Translations under genes and position numbers: made by a program
Part shown: positions 54,677-63,499 of the stretch, in pieces
How positions within the stretch are numbered: position 1 is the stretch's first letter
Layout: each line of letters starts with the position of its first letter
Notes under the pieces: model-generated
The model's input: the letters and a program-made list of their open reading frames with translations, nothing else
Database searches by the model: none
What the model was told of the DNA's origin: nothing
DNA from: Burkholderia cepacia ATCC 25416
GTDB lineage: Bacteria > Pseudomonadota > Gammaproteobacteria > Burkholderiales > Burkholderiaceae
Direction: 5' to 3'
Assembly: GCF_001411495.1 (NCBI RefSeq)
Contig: NZ_CP012982.1
Coordinates: 2,542,001 to 2,606,000 of the forward strand
DNA length: 64,000 bases

Positions 54677-54912
54677 CGCGACGCCTCCCAATCATCTTCC
54701 GCAATCGGATCGAGAGGATTGTCATAGCGCATGACCGAGCCGCGCAATATGTCCAACGGCTGAGCTTCGCGTGCGTGATACGGCCGGATCTCGAGCGTCG
54801 GCTTGCCGTGATCGGTGACGATCAGGCTTTCGCCCGACGCCTCGACGAGCCGGAAGTACTCGAGTGCGCGAGCCTTGAATTCGGATTTCGATACGGGAGC
54901 GTGCGGCATCAT
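54673..54912 (-). CDS. Phd/YefM-type antitoxin
   Basis: 79 residues: VSKSEFKARALEYFRLVEASGESLIVTDHGKPTLEIRPYH is the Phd DNA-binding fold, and the tail ILRGSVMRYDNPLDPIAEDDWEASR is the toxin-wrapping segment. It is the first gene of the module and probably represses it. Confidence 0.9.
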   Translation of the reverse strand: MMPHAPVSKSEFKARALEYFRLVEASGESLIVTDHGKPTLEIRPYHAREAQPLDILRGSVMRYDNPLDPIAEDDWEASR

Positions 54913-55000
54913 GATATGAGCATGGTCATTTGACGATGGTCATTTTAGTCATGGAGTCTGACGCAGCGCAAGCGCCGGGGGGCAGCATTACCCGTTCGCG

Positions 55001-55684
55001 TTACGCATCCGCCCACTTCCTCAACAGGTTGTGATAAATCCCCGTCAACGCAATGACCATCGGGTCCTTCGCGCCTTTCTCGGCGGACAGCGCCTGAATC
55101 TGCGTATCGAGCTGGAACAGCAGCGTGCGGTCGCCGTCGTCGCGCACCATGCTCTGGATCCAGAAGAACGACGCGACGCGCTCGCCTCGCGTGACGGGCG
55201 TCACATGATGCAGGCTCGACGCGGGATACAGCACGAGATCGCCTGCCGGCAGCTTCGCGCGATGGGTGCCGTACGTATCCTCGACACACAGCTCGCCGCC
55301 GTCGTACGCATCGGGTTCCTCGAGAAACAGTGTCGCCGACAGGTCGCTGCGCACGCGGAAATCCGTGCCGCGCAGCAGCCGGATCGCGTTGTCGACGTGC
55401 GTGCCGAACGTCTCGCCGCCTTCGTAGCGATTGAACAGCGGCGGAAACACCTTGAGCGGCAGCGCTGCCGAAAAGAACAGCGGGTGGCGCGCGAGCGCGT
55501 CCTGGATCGCGTCGCCCACCGCACGCGCGGCAGGCGAGCCTTCCGGCAATTGCCGGTTGCGTTTCGCGAGCGCCGACTGTGTGCCGGACGTCGCGTTCCC
55601 GTCGACCCATTCGGCCGCGTCGAGGTGGTCGCGGCATTGCGCGACCTGCGCCTTGGTCAACACGCCGGGGATATGAAGCATCAT
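55001..55684 (-). CDS. piuC: Fe(II)/2-oxoglutarate PKHD-type hydroxylase
   Basis: 227 residues. Iron ligands are H-V-D in [11 protein letters not shown] and H in SSLHHVTPV, with the 2-oxoglutarate Arg in GERVASFFW. The N-terminus [29 protein letters not shown] and the C-terminal helix are PiuC-like. The start overlaps the Sel1 gene stop by ATGA. PiuC homologues are regularly found beside catecholate siderophore receptors and are iron-regulated; the substrate is unknown. Confidence 0.93.
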   Translation of the reverse strand: MMLHIPGVLTKAQVAQCRDHLDAAEWVDGNATSGTQSALAKRNRQLPEGSPAARAVGDAIQDALARHPLFFSAALPLKVFPPLFNRYEGGETFGTHVDNAIRLLRGTDFRVRSDLSATLFLEEPDAYDGGELCVEDTYGTHRAKLPAGDLVLYPASSLHHVTPVTRGERVASFFWIQSMVRDDGDRTLLFQLDTQIQALSAEKGAKDPMVIALTGIYHNLLRKWADA

Positions 55685-56436
55685 GTTGCGGATTCCATGA
55701 CGTGCGGCGCCAGTTGCATTGCCGCCGCACGAAATGCGTCGATCGGCGACGACGCGAGATACGCGCGCATCTTCGCGACGAACGCGGGGGTAGCGGTGGT
55801 CGGCACGTGCGCGAGCCAGCCGAGCGCCTCGTCGATGCGCCCGCGCTCGGCAAGCAGCCGCGCATAGTTGAACTGGCCGCGGAAGTCGCCGGCGACGGCG
55901 GCGCGGCGATAGTGGTCGAACGCGGCGTCGGGGTCGGCCGGTACGACCCAGCCGTCCTCGTAGAAGCCGCCGATCAGGTTGATCGATTTCGCATGGCCGA
56001 GCGCGGCCGCGCGGCGGAACCAGTCGAGTGCGTCGGCGCGGTTCTCGTCGACGCCGTTGCCGAGCGCGAGCGCCGTCGCGTAGTTGTACATGCCCCAGTC
56101 GAGCCCCGCCTGAGCGGCGAGCCGGTACCAGTACACCGCGACCGGCGCGCACGCGGCCGTGCCCCAGCCGAACTCGTAACAGCGGCCGAGCATGTTCATC
56201 GCCATCGCGTGGCCGGCCCGCGCCGCGTGCCGGAACCAGTTGAACGCGGCCGCCGGGTCGCGCGCGACGCCATGCCCGTCGAGCAGATACTGCCCGTAGA
56301 CGGCCTGCGCATCGACGATGCCGTTGTCGGCCGCCGCCGCGACCCACGCGGCGGCGCGCTCGGGCGGCCCGGCCAGGATGTCGGCGAACTCGCGCGGCGA
56401 TACCGACGCGAGCGCCTTCAGCGACACGGCCTCCAT
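55681..56436 (-). CDS. Sel1-repeat (TPR-like) protein of the iron operon
   Basis: 251 residues with at least four Sel1 repeats: [116 protein letters not shown]. No signal peptide is seen, so it acts in the cytoplasm, probably as a binding adaptor. It lies between receptor (3-base gap) and piuC (overlap). Confidence 0.9.
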   Translation of the reverse strand: MEAVSLKALASVSPREFADILAGPPERAAAWVAAAADNGIVDAQAVYGQYLLDGHGVARDPAAAFNWFRHAARAGHAMAMNMLGRCYEFGWGTAACAPVAVYWYRLAAQAGLDWGMYNYATALALGNGVDENRADALDWFRRAAALGHAKSINLIGGFYEDGWVVPADPDAAFDHYRRAAVAGDFRGQFNYARLLAERGRIDEALGWLAHVPTTATPAFVAKMRAYLASSPIDAFRAAAMQLAPHVMESAT

Positions 56437-56439
56437 CGA

Positions 56440-58686
56440 TCAGTAGCGCGCGTTCAGCGTGACGAACGCCGAGCGGCCCGGGGCGATCGACGCGTAGTGT
56501 GCCGGGTACGCCTGGTCGAAGTAGGTGCGGTTGAACAGGTTGTTCACGTTCAGCTGCAGGTCGAGCTTCTTGTTGATCCGGTACTGCGCCATTGCATCGA
56601 AGCGCCAGTACGACGGCACCGCTCGCAGGTTCGCGGGATCGCCGAACACTTCCGACATGTAGAACGCGCCGCCGCCGACCGTGAACTTCGGCGTCACGTC
56701 GTAGTTCGACCACATCGTGAGGCTGTGCTTCGGCGTGTTCGGGAAGCGGTTGCCGTTGTTCGCCGCGTCCTTGCCGTTGTCGCGCAGCGCGCTCTTCATG
56801 TACGTGTAGCCGCCGAACACCTGCCACTGTTTCGTGATCTGGCCGGCGACGCCGAGCTCGAGGCCCTGCACGCGCTTGTTGCCGACCATCGCGTACTGGT
56901 TGTTCGGCAGCGTCACGCGCGCGTTCGTCGTATCGATCTGGAACAGCGCGGCGGTGAGTGACAGCTTGTCGTTCAGCACGTTCCACTTGGTGCCGAGCTC
57001 GATGCCGCGGTTCTTCTCGGGCGCCATCTGGTCGGCGTTCGGGCCGACGCCGCCGCGGCCCGGCGTGAGCGATTGCGTCTCGCTGCCTTCGCCGAGCAGC
57101 ATGCCGGCCGGCGTCGACGACGTCGCGTACGACGCGTAGATGCTGCCGTTCTGCGCGGGCTTGAACACGAGGCCGGCCTGCCAGTTCACGAGCGTGTCGT
57201 CGCGCGTATAGGTTTTGCCGCCGTTGGCCTTGGTGTCGGTGAAGCGGGTCGAGTAGTCGTCGACGCGCACGCCGGCGTTGACCTGCCAGCGCGGCGTGAT
57301 CTCGATCGTGTCGAAGCCGTAGATCGACTTCGTCGTGGTGCGTGCATGCGCGTAGTCGTTGTTGCGCGTGATCGAACCGGCCCACGGATCGTTCGGGTTC
57401 GGCGACCATAGGCTCGTGCAGTTGTAGCCCGATGCGGCGCCGATGCCGTTCTGGCAGACCTTGCCGGTGTCGGTCGCGACCTTGTATGAATCGCGCTTGC
57501 CCCATTCGCGCGTCAGCTCGATGCCGGTCGTGAAGCTGTGCTTGAACGGACCGGTGCGGAACTCGCCGAACAGCTCGGTCAGGTTCGCCAGGCTGTTGAT
57601 CGAGCTGTCGCGGTTGTTGTTGCGGCGCCAGACCTTGCCGTTCACCACGTTGCCCTGGCTGTCGTCCGGCTGGGTCCAGATGTAGTCCTGCGTCGATTCC
57701 GTGTAACGCGTGGTGTTGCGGATCGTCAGCGCCGACGTGATGTCGTGCTCGATCTTGATCGTGCTGATGTCCGACGTGGTCTTGCGGAAGTCGCGGTCGA
57801 TCAGCCCGTAGAAGTTGTGGCGGTCGACGGGGGCCGGATAGATCGTGCCGACGTTTGCCGGTTTGTTCGACGCCGTATAGAAATACGGGATGCCGCCGTC
57901 GGGCATGTCGTCGGTCGACAGGTGGTAGTAGCTCGCGGTAACGCGCGTCGGCGTGCCGAGGCCGAACGCGATCGACGGCGCGACGCCCCAGCGCTCGTTG
58001 TTGACGGCGTCGCGGCCGGCGACGTCGTTGTTGTGGCTCATCAGGTTCAGGCGGAACGCGGCGTGATCGGCGAACTGCCAGTTGCCGTCGGCCGTGAAGC
58101 GGCGATAGCGGTCGGTGCCGAGGCCCGCGCTCGCGGCGGCGGTGGTGCCGAGGTGCGGGGCCTTCGTGATCAGGTTGATGCTGCCGCCCGCGCCGCCGCG
58201 GCCGCCGTATGCGCCGTCGGAACCCTTGGTGATCTCGATGCGCTCGGTATTGAAGATCTCGCGCGTCGTGGCGCCCGTGTCGCGCATGCCGTCGACGAAC
58301 ATGCTGCCCTGCGTGTCGTAGCCGCGGATGAACGGACGGTCGCCGAGCGGGTTGCCGCCTTCGCCGGCGCCGAACGTGATGCCGGGCACGGTGCGCAGCG
58401 CTTCCGTCAGCGTCGACGCGCCGCTGTTCTGGATCAGCTCCTGCGGGATCACGGTGACGGATTTCGGCGTGTCGACGAGCGGCGCGGTGAATTTCACGGA
58501 AGCCGAGAAATCGGCCTTGTAGCTGTGCTCGGCCTTGCCCTGCACCTCGATCGGCGCGAGATGGCCTTCGGTGCCGGCCGGGGCGGGCGGCGGCGTGCCG
58601 TCCGCCGCGAATGCCGGGCTGGCGGCGAGCACGCTGCACAGGGTGGTGAATTTGCCGAGCTTCAGCTCGTCGGGACGTGACTTCAT
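56440..58686 (-). CDS. TonB-dependent catecholate siderophore receptor, Fiu/PiuA-like
   Basis: 748 residues. A signal peptide is followed by the plug: [101 protein letters not shown], with TonB-box candidate IEVQGKAE before it. A 22-strand barrel ends in ...ITLNARY-type aromatic strand ([10 protein letters not shown]). The plug pattern fits Fiu/PiuA receptors for mono- or dicatechol compounds. The start codon is at 58686. Confidence 0.94.
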   Translation of the reverse strand: MKSRPDELKLGKFTTLCSVLAASPAFAADGTPPPAPAGTEGHLAPIEVQGKAEHSYKADFSASVKFTAPLVDTPKSVTVIPQELIQNSGASTLTEALRTVPGITFGAGEGGNPLGDRPFIRGYDTQGSMFVDGMRDTGATTREIFNTERIEITKGSDGAYGGRGGAGGSINLITKAPHLGTTAAASAGLGTDRYRRFTADGNWQFADHAAFRLNLMSHNNDVAGRDAVNNERWGVAPSIAFGLGTPTRVTASYYHLSTDDMPDGGIPYFYTASNKPANVGTIYPAPVDRHNFYGLIDRDFRKTTSDISTIKIEHDITSALTIRNTTRYTESTQDYIWTQPDDSQGNVVNGKVWRRNNNRDSSINSLANLTELFGEFRTGPFKHSFTTGIELTREWGKRDSYKVATDTGKVCQNGIGAASGYNCTSLWSPNPNDPWAGSITRNNDYAHARTTTKSIYGFDTIEITPRWQVNAGVRVDDYSTRFTDTKANGGKTYTRDDTLVNWQAGLVFKPAQNGSIYASYATSSTPAGMLLGEGSETQSLTPGRGGVGPNADQMAPEKNRGIELGTKWNVLNDKLSLTAALFQIDTTNARVTLPNNQYAMVGNKRVQGLELGVAGQITKQWQVFGGYTYMKSALRDNGKDAANNGNRFPNTPKHSLTMWSNYDVTPKFTVGGGAFYMSEVFGDPANLRAVPSYWRFDAMAQYRINKKLDLQLNVNNLFNRTYFDQAYPAHYASIAPGRSAFVTLNARY

Positions 58687-58995
58687 GGTGCGCTTCGACC
58701 TCGCGGTGTGGCCCCGGGGCGGTGCGCTGCGGAAATGTGCACGCCGCCGGGAATTATTACGATTTGTTTTCAGGCGGCATTCTATGTAATTTCATCGCGA
58801 ATGAGAAGCGTTCTTGTTCTCGTTTATTGGGTAATTGTTGACGAATGTGACAGGGGCGTTGAGGGGGGAGATTGGCCGAATGACCAGATAGAAAGGGCTT
58901 GTCGGGCCGGTTAGAGTCGCAGTGGCGCGATTCACTTGGTATGACAGCAAAATGCTAATATGACTGCATTGAAAGCAATCTTGATGAGGCGCACC
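58687..58995. other. Divergent promoter region, iron operon and FitAB
   Basis: 309 bases between the receptor gene and the antitoxin. It holds the Fur-box-like sequence at 58799-58823. TATGAC occurs at 58940 and 58959, near the antitoxin start, and may be part of its operator. No gene is seen. Confidence 0.5.
58799..58823. promoter_or_regulatory. Fur-box-like site upstream of the receptor operon
   Basis: GAATGAGAAGCGTTCTTGTT and following CTCG contains the perfect dyad AGAA-GCG-TTCT and an overlapping TTCT/GTTCTC half, as in 19-bp Fur sites built from overlapping GATAAT-like hexamers. It lies about 115 bases before the receptor start in an A+T-rich stretch. Confidence 0.45.
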
Positions 58996-59235
58996 ATGCC
59001 GGTGATCACCGTCCGAAATCTGTCCGATGAAGTGCATCGAGCACTTCGCATTCGCGCGGCCCAACATGGGCGCAGCACCGAAGCCGAGGTGCGCGACATT
59101 CTCGAACAGGCCGTTCTTCCGGGCGGGCGGCTCAAGCTGGGAACGATGCTGGCGGCAATCGGGCAGGAGGCCGGCGGATTCGATTTCGACGCCCAGCGCG
59201 ACAAGACGCCTGCCGATCCGATGAGCTTCGAATGA
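58996..59235 (+). CDS. FitA-type ribbon-helix-helix antitoxin
   Basis: 79 residues from the ATG with GAGG upstream. PVITVRNLSDEVHRALRIRAAQHGRSTEAEVRDILEQAV is the Arc/FitA RHH fold, and the C-terminal GFDFDAQRDKTPADPMSFE binds the toxin. It overlaps the toxin start by ATGA. Confidence 0.9.
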   Translation: MPVITVRNLSDEVHRALRIRAAQHGRSTEAEVRDILEQAVLPGGRLKLGTMLAAIGQEAGGFDFDAQRDKTPADPMSFE

Positions 59236-59651
59236 TCCTTGTTGATACGAATGTCATTTCCGAACCGCTACGACGCGAGCCGAACGCGGCCGTGATCGAG
59301 TGGCTCGATGCCCAGAATGTCGAAACCTTGTTTCTGGCTGCGATCAGTCTCGCGGAAATACGATTGGGCGTGGCTGTATTGCCGGAAGGACGCCGGCGAG
59401 AGTGGCTGCATCAGAGCATCGAGCAGCGCGTGCTGCCATTGTTTCGCGGACGAATCCTGCCATTCGACGATGCTGCGAGCAAAGCGTATGCGAGCCTTCG
59501 CGCACGCGCTCGTGCCGCAGGTGTCGCAATTGCACCATCCGATGGTTTTATCGCCGGCACGGCCGAAGCGAACGGCCTGATCGTCGCCACGCGCGATGTC
59601 ACGCCGTTCGAGGCAATGGGAATTCGCGTAATCGACCCGTGGGCGCGCTAA
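59232..59651 (+). CDS. PIN-domain toxin, FitB/VapC type
   Basis: 139 residues. Acidic site: D5 in ILVDTNVISEPLR, E in ISLAEIRLGVAVLPEGRR, D in APSDGFIAGTAEANGLIVATRD. The sequence VLPEGRRREWLHQSIEQRVLPLFRGRILPFDDAASKAYA is FitB-like. It is a probable RNase, partner of the preceding gene. It converges with the carbamoyltransferase gene. Confidence 0.91.
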   Translation: MILVDTNVISEPLRREPNAAVIEWLDAQNVETLFLAAISLAEIRLGVAVLPEGRRREWLHQSIEQRVLPLFRGRILPFDDAASKAYASLRARARAAGVAIAPSDGFIAGTAEANGLIVATRDVTPFEAMGIRVIDPWAR

Positions 59652-59690
59652 CGAGCCCACGGCTGCCGGCCGCGCAGGCTGCCCCGCAAT

Positions 59691-59720
59691 TGAAAAACGC
59701 GCCGTGCGATGCGGCGCGTT
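59691..59720 (-). terminator. Terminator of the HTH-carbamoyltransferase gene
   Basis: A 9-bp stem (AACGCGCCG at 59696-59704 with CGGCGCGTT at 59712-59720). On the minus strand it is followed by TTTCAATTG after the stem-end TT, giving a T-run of five. Confidence 0.7.
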
Positions 59721-59786
59721 CTGCTTCAGGCGAGCGCGCCGCCGACCTGAAACGACGGCAGGCGGGCGCGAGATCCCGGATGCGGT

Positions 59787-61082
59787 TCAATCGACGCCGT
59801 GAAACACCGCGTCCTCCGGCCCGAGGTATGCCGGCGGGCGCCACGTCGCGTCGCGCATCGAATGCTGGACGAGGTTCTCGACGCCGAGCAGCACCGCGAA
59901 GATCGCCATCCGCACCGGAATGCCGTTGTCGGTCTGGCGGAAGATCGCGAGGCGCGGGTCGCGGTTCAGGTCGACCGACAGGTCGTTCGCGCCGGGCCGG
60001 CTGTCGCGCGGCAGCGGGTGCATGATCAGCGTGTCGGGCTTGCACACCGTATCGACGAGCGCCTGGTTGATCTGGAAATCCGGCGTGTAGCCTTCGAACG
60101 ACTCGTCGGTGAAGCGCTCCTTCTGGATTCGCGTCGCGTAGACGACGTCCGCGCCGCGCAGCCCGGCCGCGAGGTCGGTCGTCTGCTCGATCACGTGGCC
60201 GTTCGTCGCGATCTGGTCGACGATGTAGGCCGGCATCTCGAGCGTCGGCGGCGACACGAGCGTGAACTTCAGCCCGCGGTACAGCGCAAGCAGCTTGACG
60301 AGCGAGTGCACGGTGCGGCCGTACTTGAGGTCGCCGACCAGCGCGATGTGCGCGCCGTCGACGATCTTGCCGAGCCGCGAGAACTCGCGCTGGATCGTAT
60401 AGAGATCGAGCAGCGCCTGGCTCGGGTGCTCGCCGGGGCCGTCGCCGCCGTTGATCACGGGCAGGTTGGTCGCGCGCGCGAACTCGGCCACCGAGCCTTT
60501 CTCCGGGTGGCGGATCACGAGTGCATCGACGTAGCCGGCCATCACGCGGCTCGTGTCGTAGATCGATTCACCCTTGGCCATCGACGAGAACGTGAAACCC
60601 GTCGTGTCGCACACCGAGCCGCCGAGCCGGCAGAAGGCGGCGCCGAACGACACGCGCGTACGCGTGCTGGCTTCGAAGAACAGGTTGCCGAGCACGGCGC
60701 CTTCCAGGACGCGCGAAATCTTGTGGCGGCGTGCGATCGGCTGCATCACGTCGGCCACGCGAAACAGCGCCTCGACCGATTCCCGCGAGAACTGGTCGAC
60801 CGACAGCAGCTGCGGCTTGCCTTCGAAAAAGAACTGCTTGGCGAGCCCTTGGTTATCTACGCTTTGCGTATAGCTGCCGCCTTCCGGTGCCGAGCGCTCG
60901 ACGATTTCCGACACGAAGCGCTCGACGATCTCGGGCATCCCGCGCGATTCCTGCGAATCGTCGGGCAACAGCCAGGTGTCCAGCGCGCGCCGGCTGACGC
61001 CGATGCGATTGGCGAACGCTTCGCGGGTCATGTTGAGGCGGCGCATCGCGTCGCGGAGGAAGGCTTGCTGGGGAACGGTCAT
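59787..61082 (-). CDS. pyrB: Aspartate carbamoyltransferase with N-terminal HTH
   Basis: 431 residues, about 120 longer than a plain PyrB. The start has CAGGAG upstream. Residues 1-45 look like an XRE-type helix-turn-helix (FLRDAMRRLNMTREAFANRIGVSRRALDTWLLP). After a linker the catalytic part has carbamoyl-phosphate site STRTR (139-143), SMAKGES (K170), HPSQALLDLY (from 219) and HPLPR. It condenses carbamoyl phosphate and aspartate in pyrimidine synthesis. The perfect palindrome 18 bases upstream of the start is a natural target for the HTH, so the enzyme may repress itself. Catalytic residues appear intact. Confidence 0.9.
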   Translation of the reverse strand: MTVPQQAFLRDAMRRLNMTREAFANRIGVSRRALDTWLLPDDSQESRGMPEIVERFVSEIVERSAPEGGSYTQSVDNQGLAKQFFFEGKPQLLSVDQFSRESVEALFRVADVMQPIARRHKISRVLEGAVLGNLFFEASTRTRVSFGAAFCRLGGSVCDTTGFTFSSMAKGESIYDTSRVMAGYVDALVIRHPEKGSVAEFARATNLPVINGGDGPGEHPSQALLDLYTIQREFSRLGKIVDGAHIALVGDLKYGRTVHSLVKLLALYRGLKFTLVSPPTLEMPAYIVDQIATNGHVIEQTTDLAAGLRGADVVYATRIQKERFTDESFEGYTPDFQINQALVDTVCKPDTLIMHPLPRDSRPGANDLSVDLNRDPRLAIFRQTDNGIPVRMAIFAVLLGVENLVQHSMRDATWRPPAYLGPEDAVFHGVD

Positions 61083-61100
61083 CGGCGGCTCCTGGCGGAA

Positions 61101-61121
61101 AATATACGCGGTGCGTATATT
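61101..61121. promoter_or_regulatory. Perfect 9-bp-arm palindrome, probable operator
   Basis: AATATACGC (61101-61109) and GCGTATATT (61113-61121) are perfect inverted arms around GGT, an A+T-rich island in G+C-rich DNA, 18 bases before the carbamoyltransferase start. The position overlaps where the -10 box or transcription start should be. Confidence 0.75.
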
Positions 61122-61315
61122 AGTTCCTGGCGCGTTGAAGTCAAGGAAAATCTGCGCGAACCGGCTGTGTGGCCCATGTGACATGCGGCGGGTTCGTAGT
61201 GGCGCGTCGCGGCCGTCTCCGTATAATCAGGTCAGGCCCCGTGCCCGGCGTCTTGCCGGGCACCGCGCCGCATACGATTCGCCCGTCGGGCTTGTTGATT
61301 CGAAGGAGAATGAGA

Positions 61316-61450
61316 ATGACGCGTACGATTGCTGCAATGCTGCTGGTGGTGACCGCCGCGCTCGCCGGTTGCAACACGGTCGCCGGTGTGGGCCAGGATA
61401 TTTCGAAGGGTGGCCAGGCGATCAGCGATACGGCTGAAAAGGCCAAGTAA
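61316..61450 (+). CDS. Entericidin EcnA/B-family lipoprotein
   Basis: 44 residues: MTRTIAAMLLVVTAALAGCN and TVAGVGQDISKGGQAISDTA. The lipobox A-L-A-G-C gives lipidation at Cys19. The mature part is the entericidin motif. AAGGAG lies seven bases before the ATG. A strong terminator follows. Entericidins are small envelope lipoproteins linked to stress and stationary phase. Confidence 0.92.
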   Translation: MTRTIAAMLLVVTAALAGCNTVAGVGQDISKGGQAISDTAEKAK

Positions 61451-61472
61451 GCCGGCCGGTTTCGGAATGCAG

Positions 61473-61520
61473 AAAGCGCCGGGCCGTCCCGCGATTGCGG
61501 GGCGGCCCGGCGCTTTTTTT
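61473..61520 (+). terminator. Rho-independent terminator of the entericidin gene
   Basis: A 20-bp stem with one G-U type mismatch (61473-61492 with 61497-61516), GATT loop, then a T7 run at 61514-61520. Confidence 0.9.
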
Positions 61521-61553
61521 CGGCCCGTGCCGACGTCGGCGACGCCGGCGGCG

Positions 61554-62102
61554 TCACGCGTGTTCGACGAACGCGTAGCGGCCTTCGACCTTGCGCGGCG
61601 TGAACCAGCCGTAGTCGGGGAACATCCGGTTGCGCACGTACCAGACGTAGCCCACCAGCAACGCGGTGATCACGAGACTCGGCAGCGCGGTCGACGGATC
61701 GCGTCCGAGCTCGGCGATGGTCTTCGGCAACTGCAGCAGCGACAGCAGGATGAACGCGTGATAGGCGCCGACGCGATGGGTCGCGAAGCCCCAGATGAAC
61801 AGCAGCGACAGCGGCACGGTCAACGTCAGGAACACGGCCACGAGGCCGGTGCCGGCGCCGCTTGCGAAGAAGTAATACGCGAGCACGAGGCTGATCGCCA
61901 ACTGGGCGATACCGAGCGCGACCAGGATCCGGACGTGCACCTTGTTCTTGCGGCAGCGCTCGGGGTCGGGGCGCGATGCGATCAGGCGCGCGAGCACGCG
62001 ATCCTTGAGCCCCTGTCCGGACAGTTCGGCCAGTGCGTCGGCCTTCCTCGTTCCCGCGGAGAGCAGCACCGCGATTCTTGTTTTGGCTTCCTTCCTGTTC
62101 AT
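61554..62102 (-). CDS. Four-span membrane protein, unknown
   Basis: 182 residues starting MNRKEAKTRIAVLLSAGTRK. A soluble N-terminal 50 residues (ELSGQGLKDRVLARLIASRPDPERCRKNK) are followed by four hydrophobic spans (VHVRILVALGIAQLAISLVLAYYFFA; LVAVFLTLTVPLSLLFIWGFA; AYHAFILLSLLQLPKTIA; LPSLVITALLVGYVWYVRNRMFPDYGW). The pattern matches uncharacterised proteobacterial inner-membrane proteins. A weak ribosome site makes the start less certain. Confidence 0.8.
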   Translation of the reverse strand: MNRKEAKTRIAVLLSAGTRKADALAELSGQGLKDRVLARLIASRPDPERCRKNKVHVRILVALGIAQLAISLVLAYYFFASGAGTGLVAVFLTLTVPLSLLFIWGFATHRVGAYHAFILLSLLQLPKTIAELGRDPSTALPSLVITALLVGYVWYVRNRMFPDYGWFTPRKVEGRYAFVEHA

Positions 62103-62286
62103 TGCGTGTCGGATTGTTGTTCGATGGTTGTCAAAGGGGCCGGCCACGCGAATATTGCATCTTGCGGGGTGGTGCGCAATCGATTTGCGGCACGCGGACA
62201 CATTCCTACAGTGGCCGGGGGCGCGGGCCACGACGATGTGACGGGAGGAAGTGGCCGCCGTTGCCGCAATCCCGCGATGACCGCAG

Positions 62287-63240
62287 TCAGTCGGCGGCGG
62301 TTTGAGCGGGCGCGCGCGCGGGGCTGGCTGGCCGGGCATCGTGCGTGTCGGCGAGCCGCTCGCGCCGCCGCGTCGCGCCGACGAGCATGCCCGCGACGAC
62401 GAGCGCGATGCCGGCGACCCGCGTGACGTTCAACGTTTCACCGAACAGCGCGACCGCGAACAGCACGGCCGAGACCGGCGCGACCGCCGTGAACAGCGCG
62501 GCCTCGGTTCCGCTGGTGCGCGCCGAACCCGCGTACCAGCACAGGTAGCCGAGCACGGTCGGCACCAGCGCGTAGTAGGCGATTGCCGACACGGCGCCGA
62601 CAGTCCAGCCGTCTGCGACCGCGTGCCATTCGAATACAGCCGGCACGAGCGCGAGCACGAAGCCGAGGCCCGACATCGCGGTGGACAGCGCGAGCGGCGG
62701 CAGCGGCGCGGCAAGGCGCCGGTTGAGCAGGATGAATACGGCTTCGCATGCGACGGCGGCCAGCACCAGTGCATCGCCGGCAAGCGTCCGGAGCGACGGC
62801 AGCGCGTGGCCGGGGGCGAACGTGACGAACAGCACGCCGGCCGTGGCGAGCGCGGCGGCCGCCCAGTCGCGCGGCGTCTGCCGCTCGCGCAGCACGACGG
62901 CCGCGATCAGCGTCGACATCGCGGGCAGCGTGCCGAGCATCACGCCAGCGTCGAGCGGCGACGACAGCTTTGTGCCGCTGATCAGCAGCACCGTATAACC
63001 GACGCCGCCCGCCGCAGCCTGGATGACGAGCAACACGGCGTCGCGGGTGGAAATGCGTGGCCAGCGCATTCGCTGCGCGCGCATCAGCGCGAGCAGCAGC
63101 GGTGTCGCGATCAGGAAGCGCAGCGCGGTGGCCGTGAACGGCGGCAGGCCGCCTGCCGCGAGACGGCTCGCGATGACGGTGCTGCCGACGCCCGCCATTG
63201 CGGCGGCGAGATAGAGATAGCCGATCAGTCGTGTCTTCAT
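62287..63240 (-). CDS. EamA-family (DMT) transporter
   Basis: 317 residues, ten spans in two five-span EamA halves: YLYLAAAMAGVGSTVIASRLAAGGLPPFTATALRFLIATPLLLALM and, in the second half, LVLAAVACEAVFILLNRRLAAPLPPLALSTAMSGLGFVLALVPAVF with GTEAALFTAVAPVSAVLFAVALFGETL. Members export amino acids or metabolites. The frame stays open upstream through a hexanucleotide repeat; ATG at 63240 is chosen because the fold begins there. Confidence 0.9.
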   Translation of the reverse strand: MKTRLIGYLYLAAAMAGVGSTVIASRLAAGGLPPFTATALRFLIATPLLLALMRAQRMRWPRISTRDAVLLVIQAAAGGVGYTVLLISGTKLSSPLDAGVMLGTLPAMSTLIAAVVLRERQTPRDWAAAALATAGVLFVTFAPGHALPSLRTLAGDALVLAAVACEAVFILLNRRLAAPLPPLALSTAMSGLGFVLALVPAVFEWHAVADGWTVGAVSAIAYYALVPTVLGYLCWYAGSARTSGTEAALFTAVAPVSAVLFAVALFGETLNVTRVAGIALVVAGMLVGATRRRERLADTHDARPASPARAPAQTAAD

Positions 63241-63354
63241 GCGCCGCATCGTCGCGTATGGCGGAGTCGCGCGTCTTGAACGAAATTGCAGCGGGCGCGG
63301 GAGTGTCGAGGGCCGTGCGTGGGGCGTTGCGCGCGTGCGTTCGCGCAGACTGCT

Positions 63355-63420
63355 GTCGAAGTCGAAGTCGAAGTCGAAGTCGAAGCCCAAGCCCAAGCCC
63401 AAGCCCAAGCCCAAGCCCAA
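63355..63420. repeat. Compound hexanucleotide microsatellite
   Basis: Five GTCGAA units (63355-63384) run directly into six GCCCAA units (63385-63420). The array lies between the cut-off AraC gene and the EamA gene. As the unit is six bases, changes keep frame if it is translated. Confidence 0.9.
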
Positions 63421-63499
63421 GCCGCGCCAGCCGTCGTCGACGTGGGGGCCCGCCTTCGATCGCCTTGCGACCGATCGCGTTGCGCGGGGACGCAGGGCA

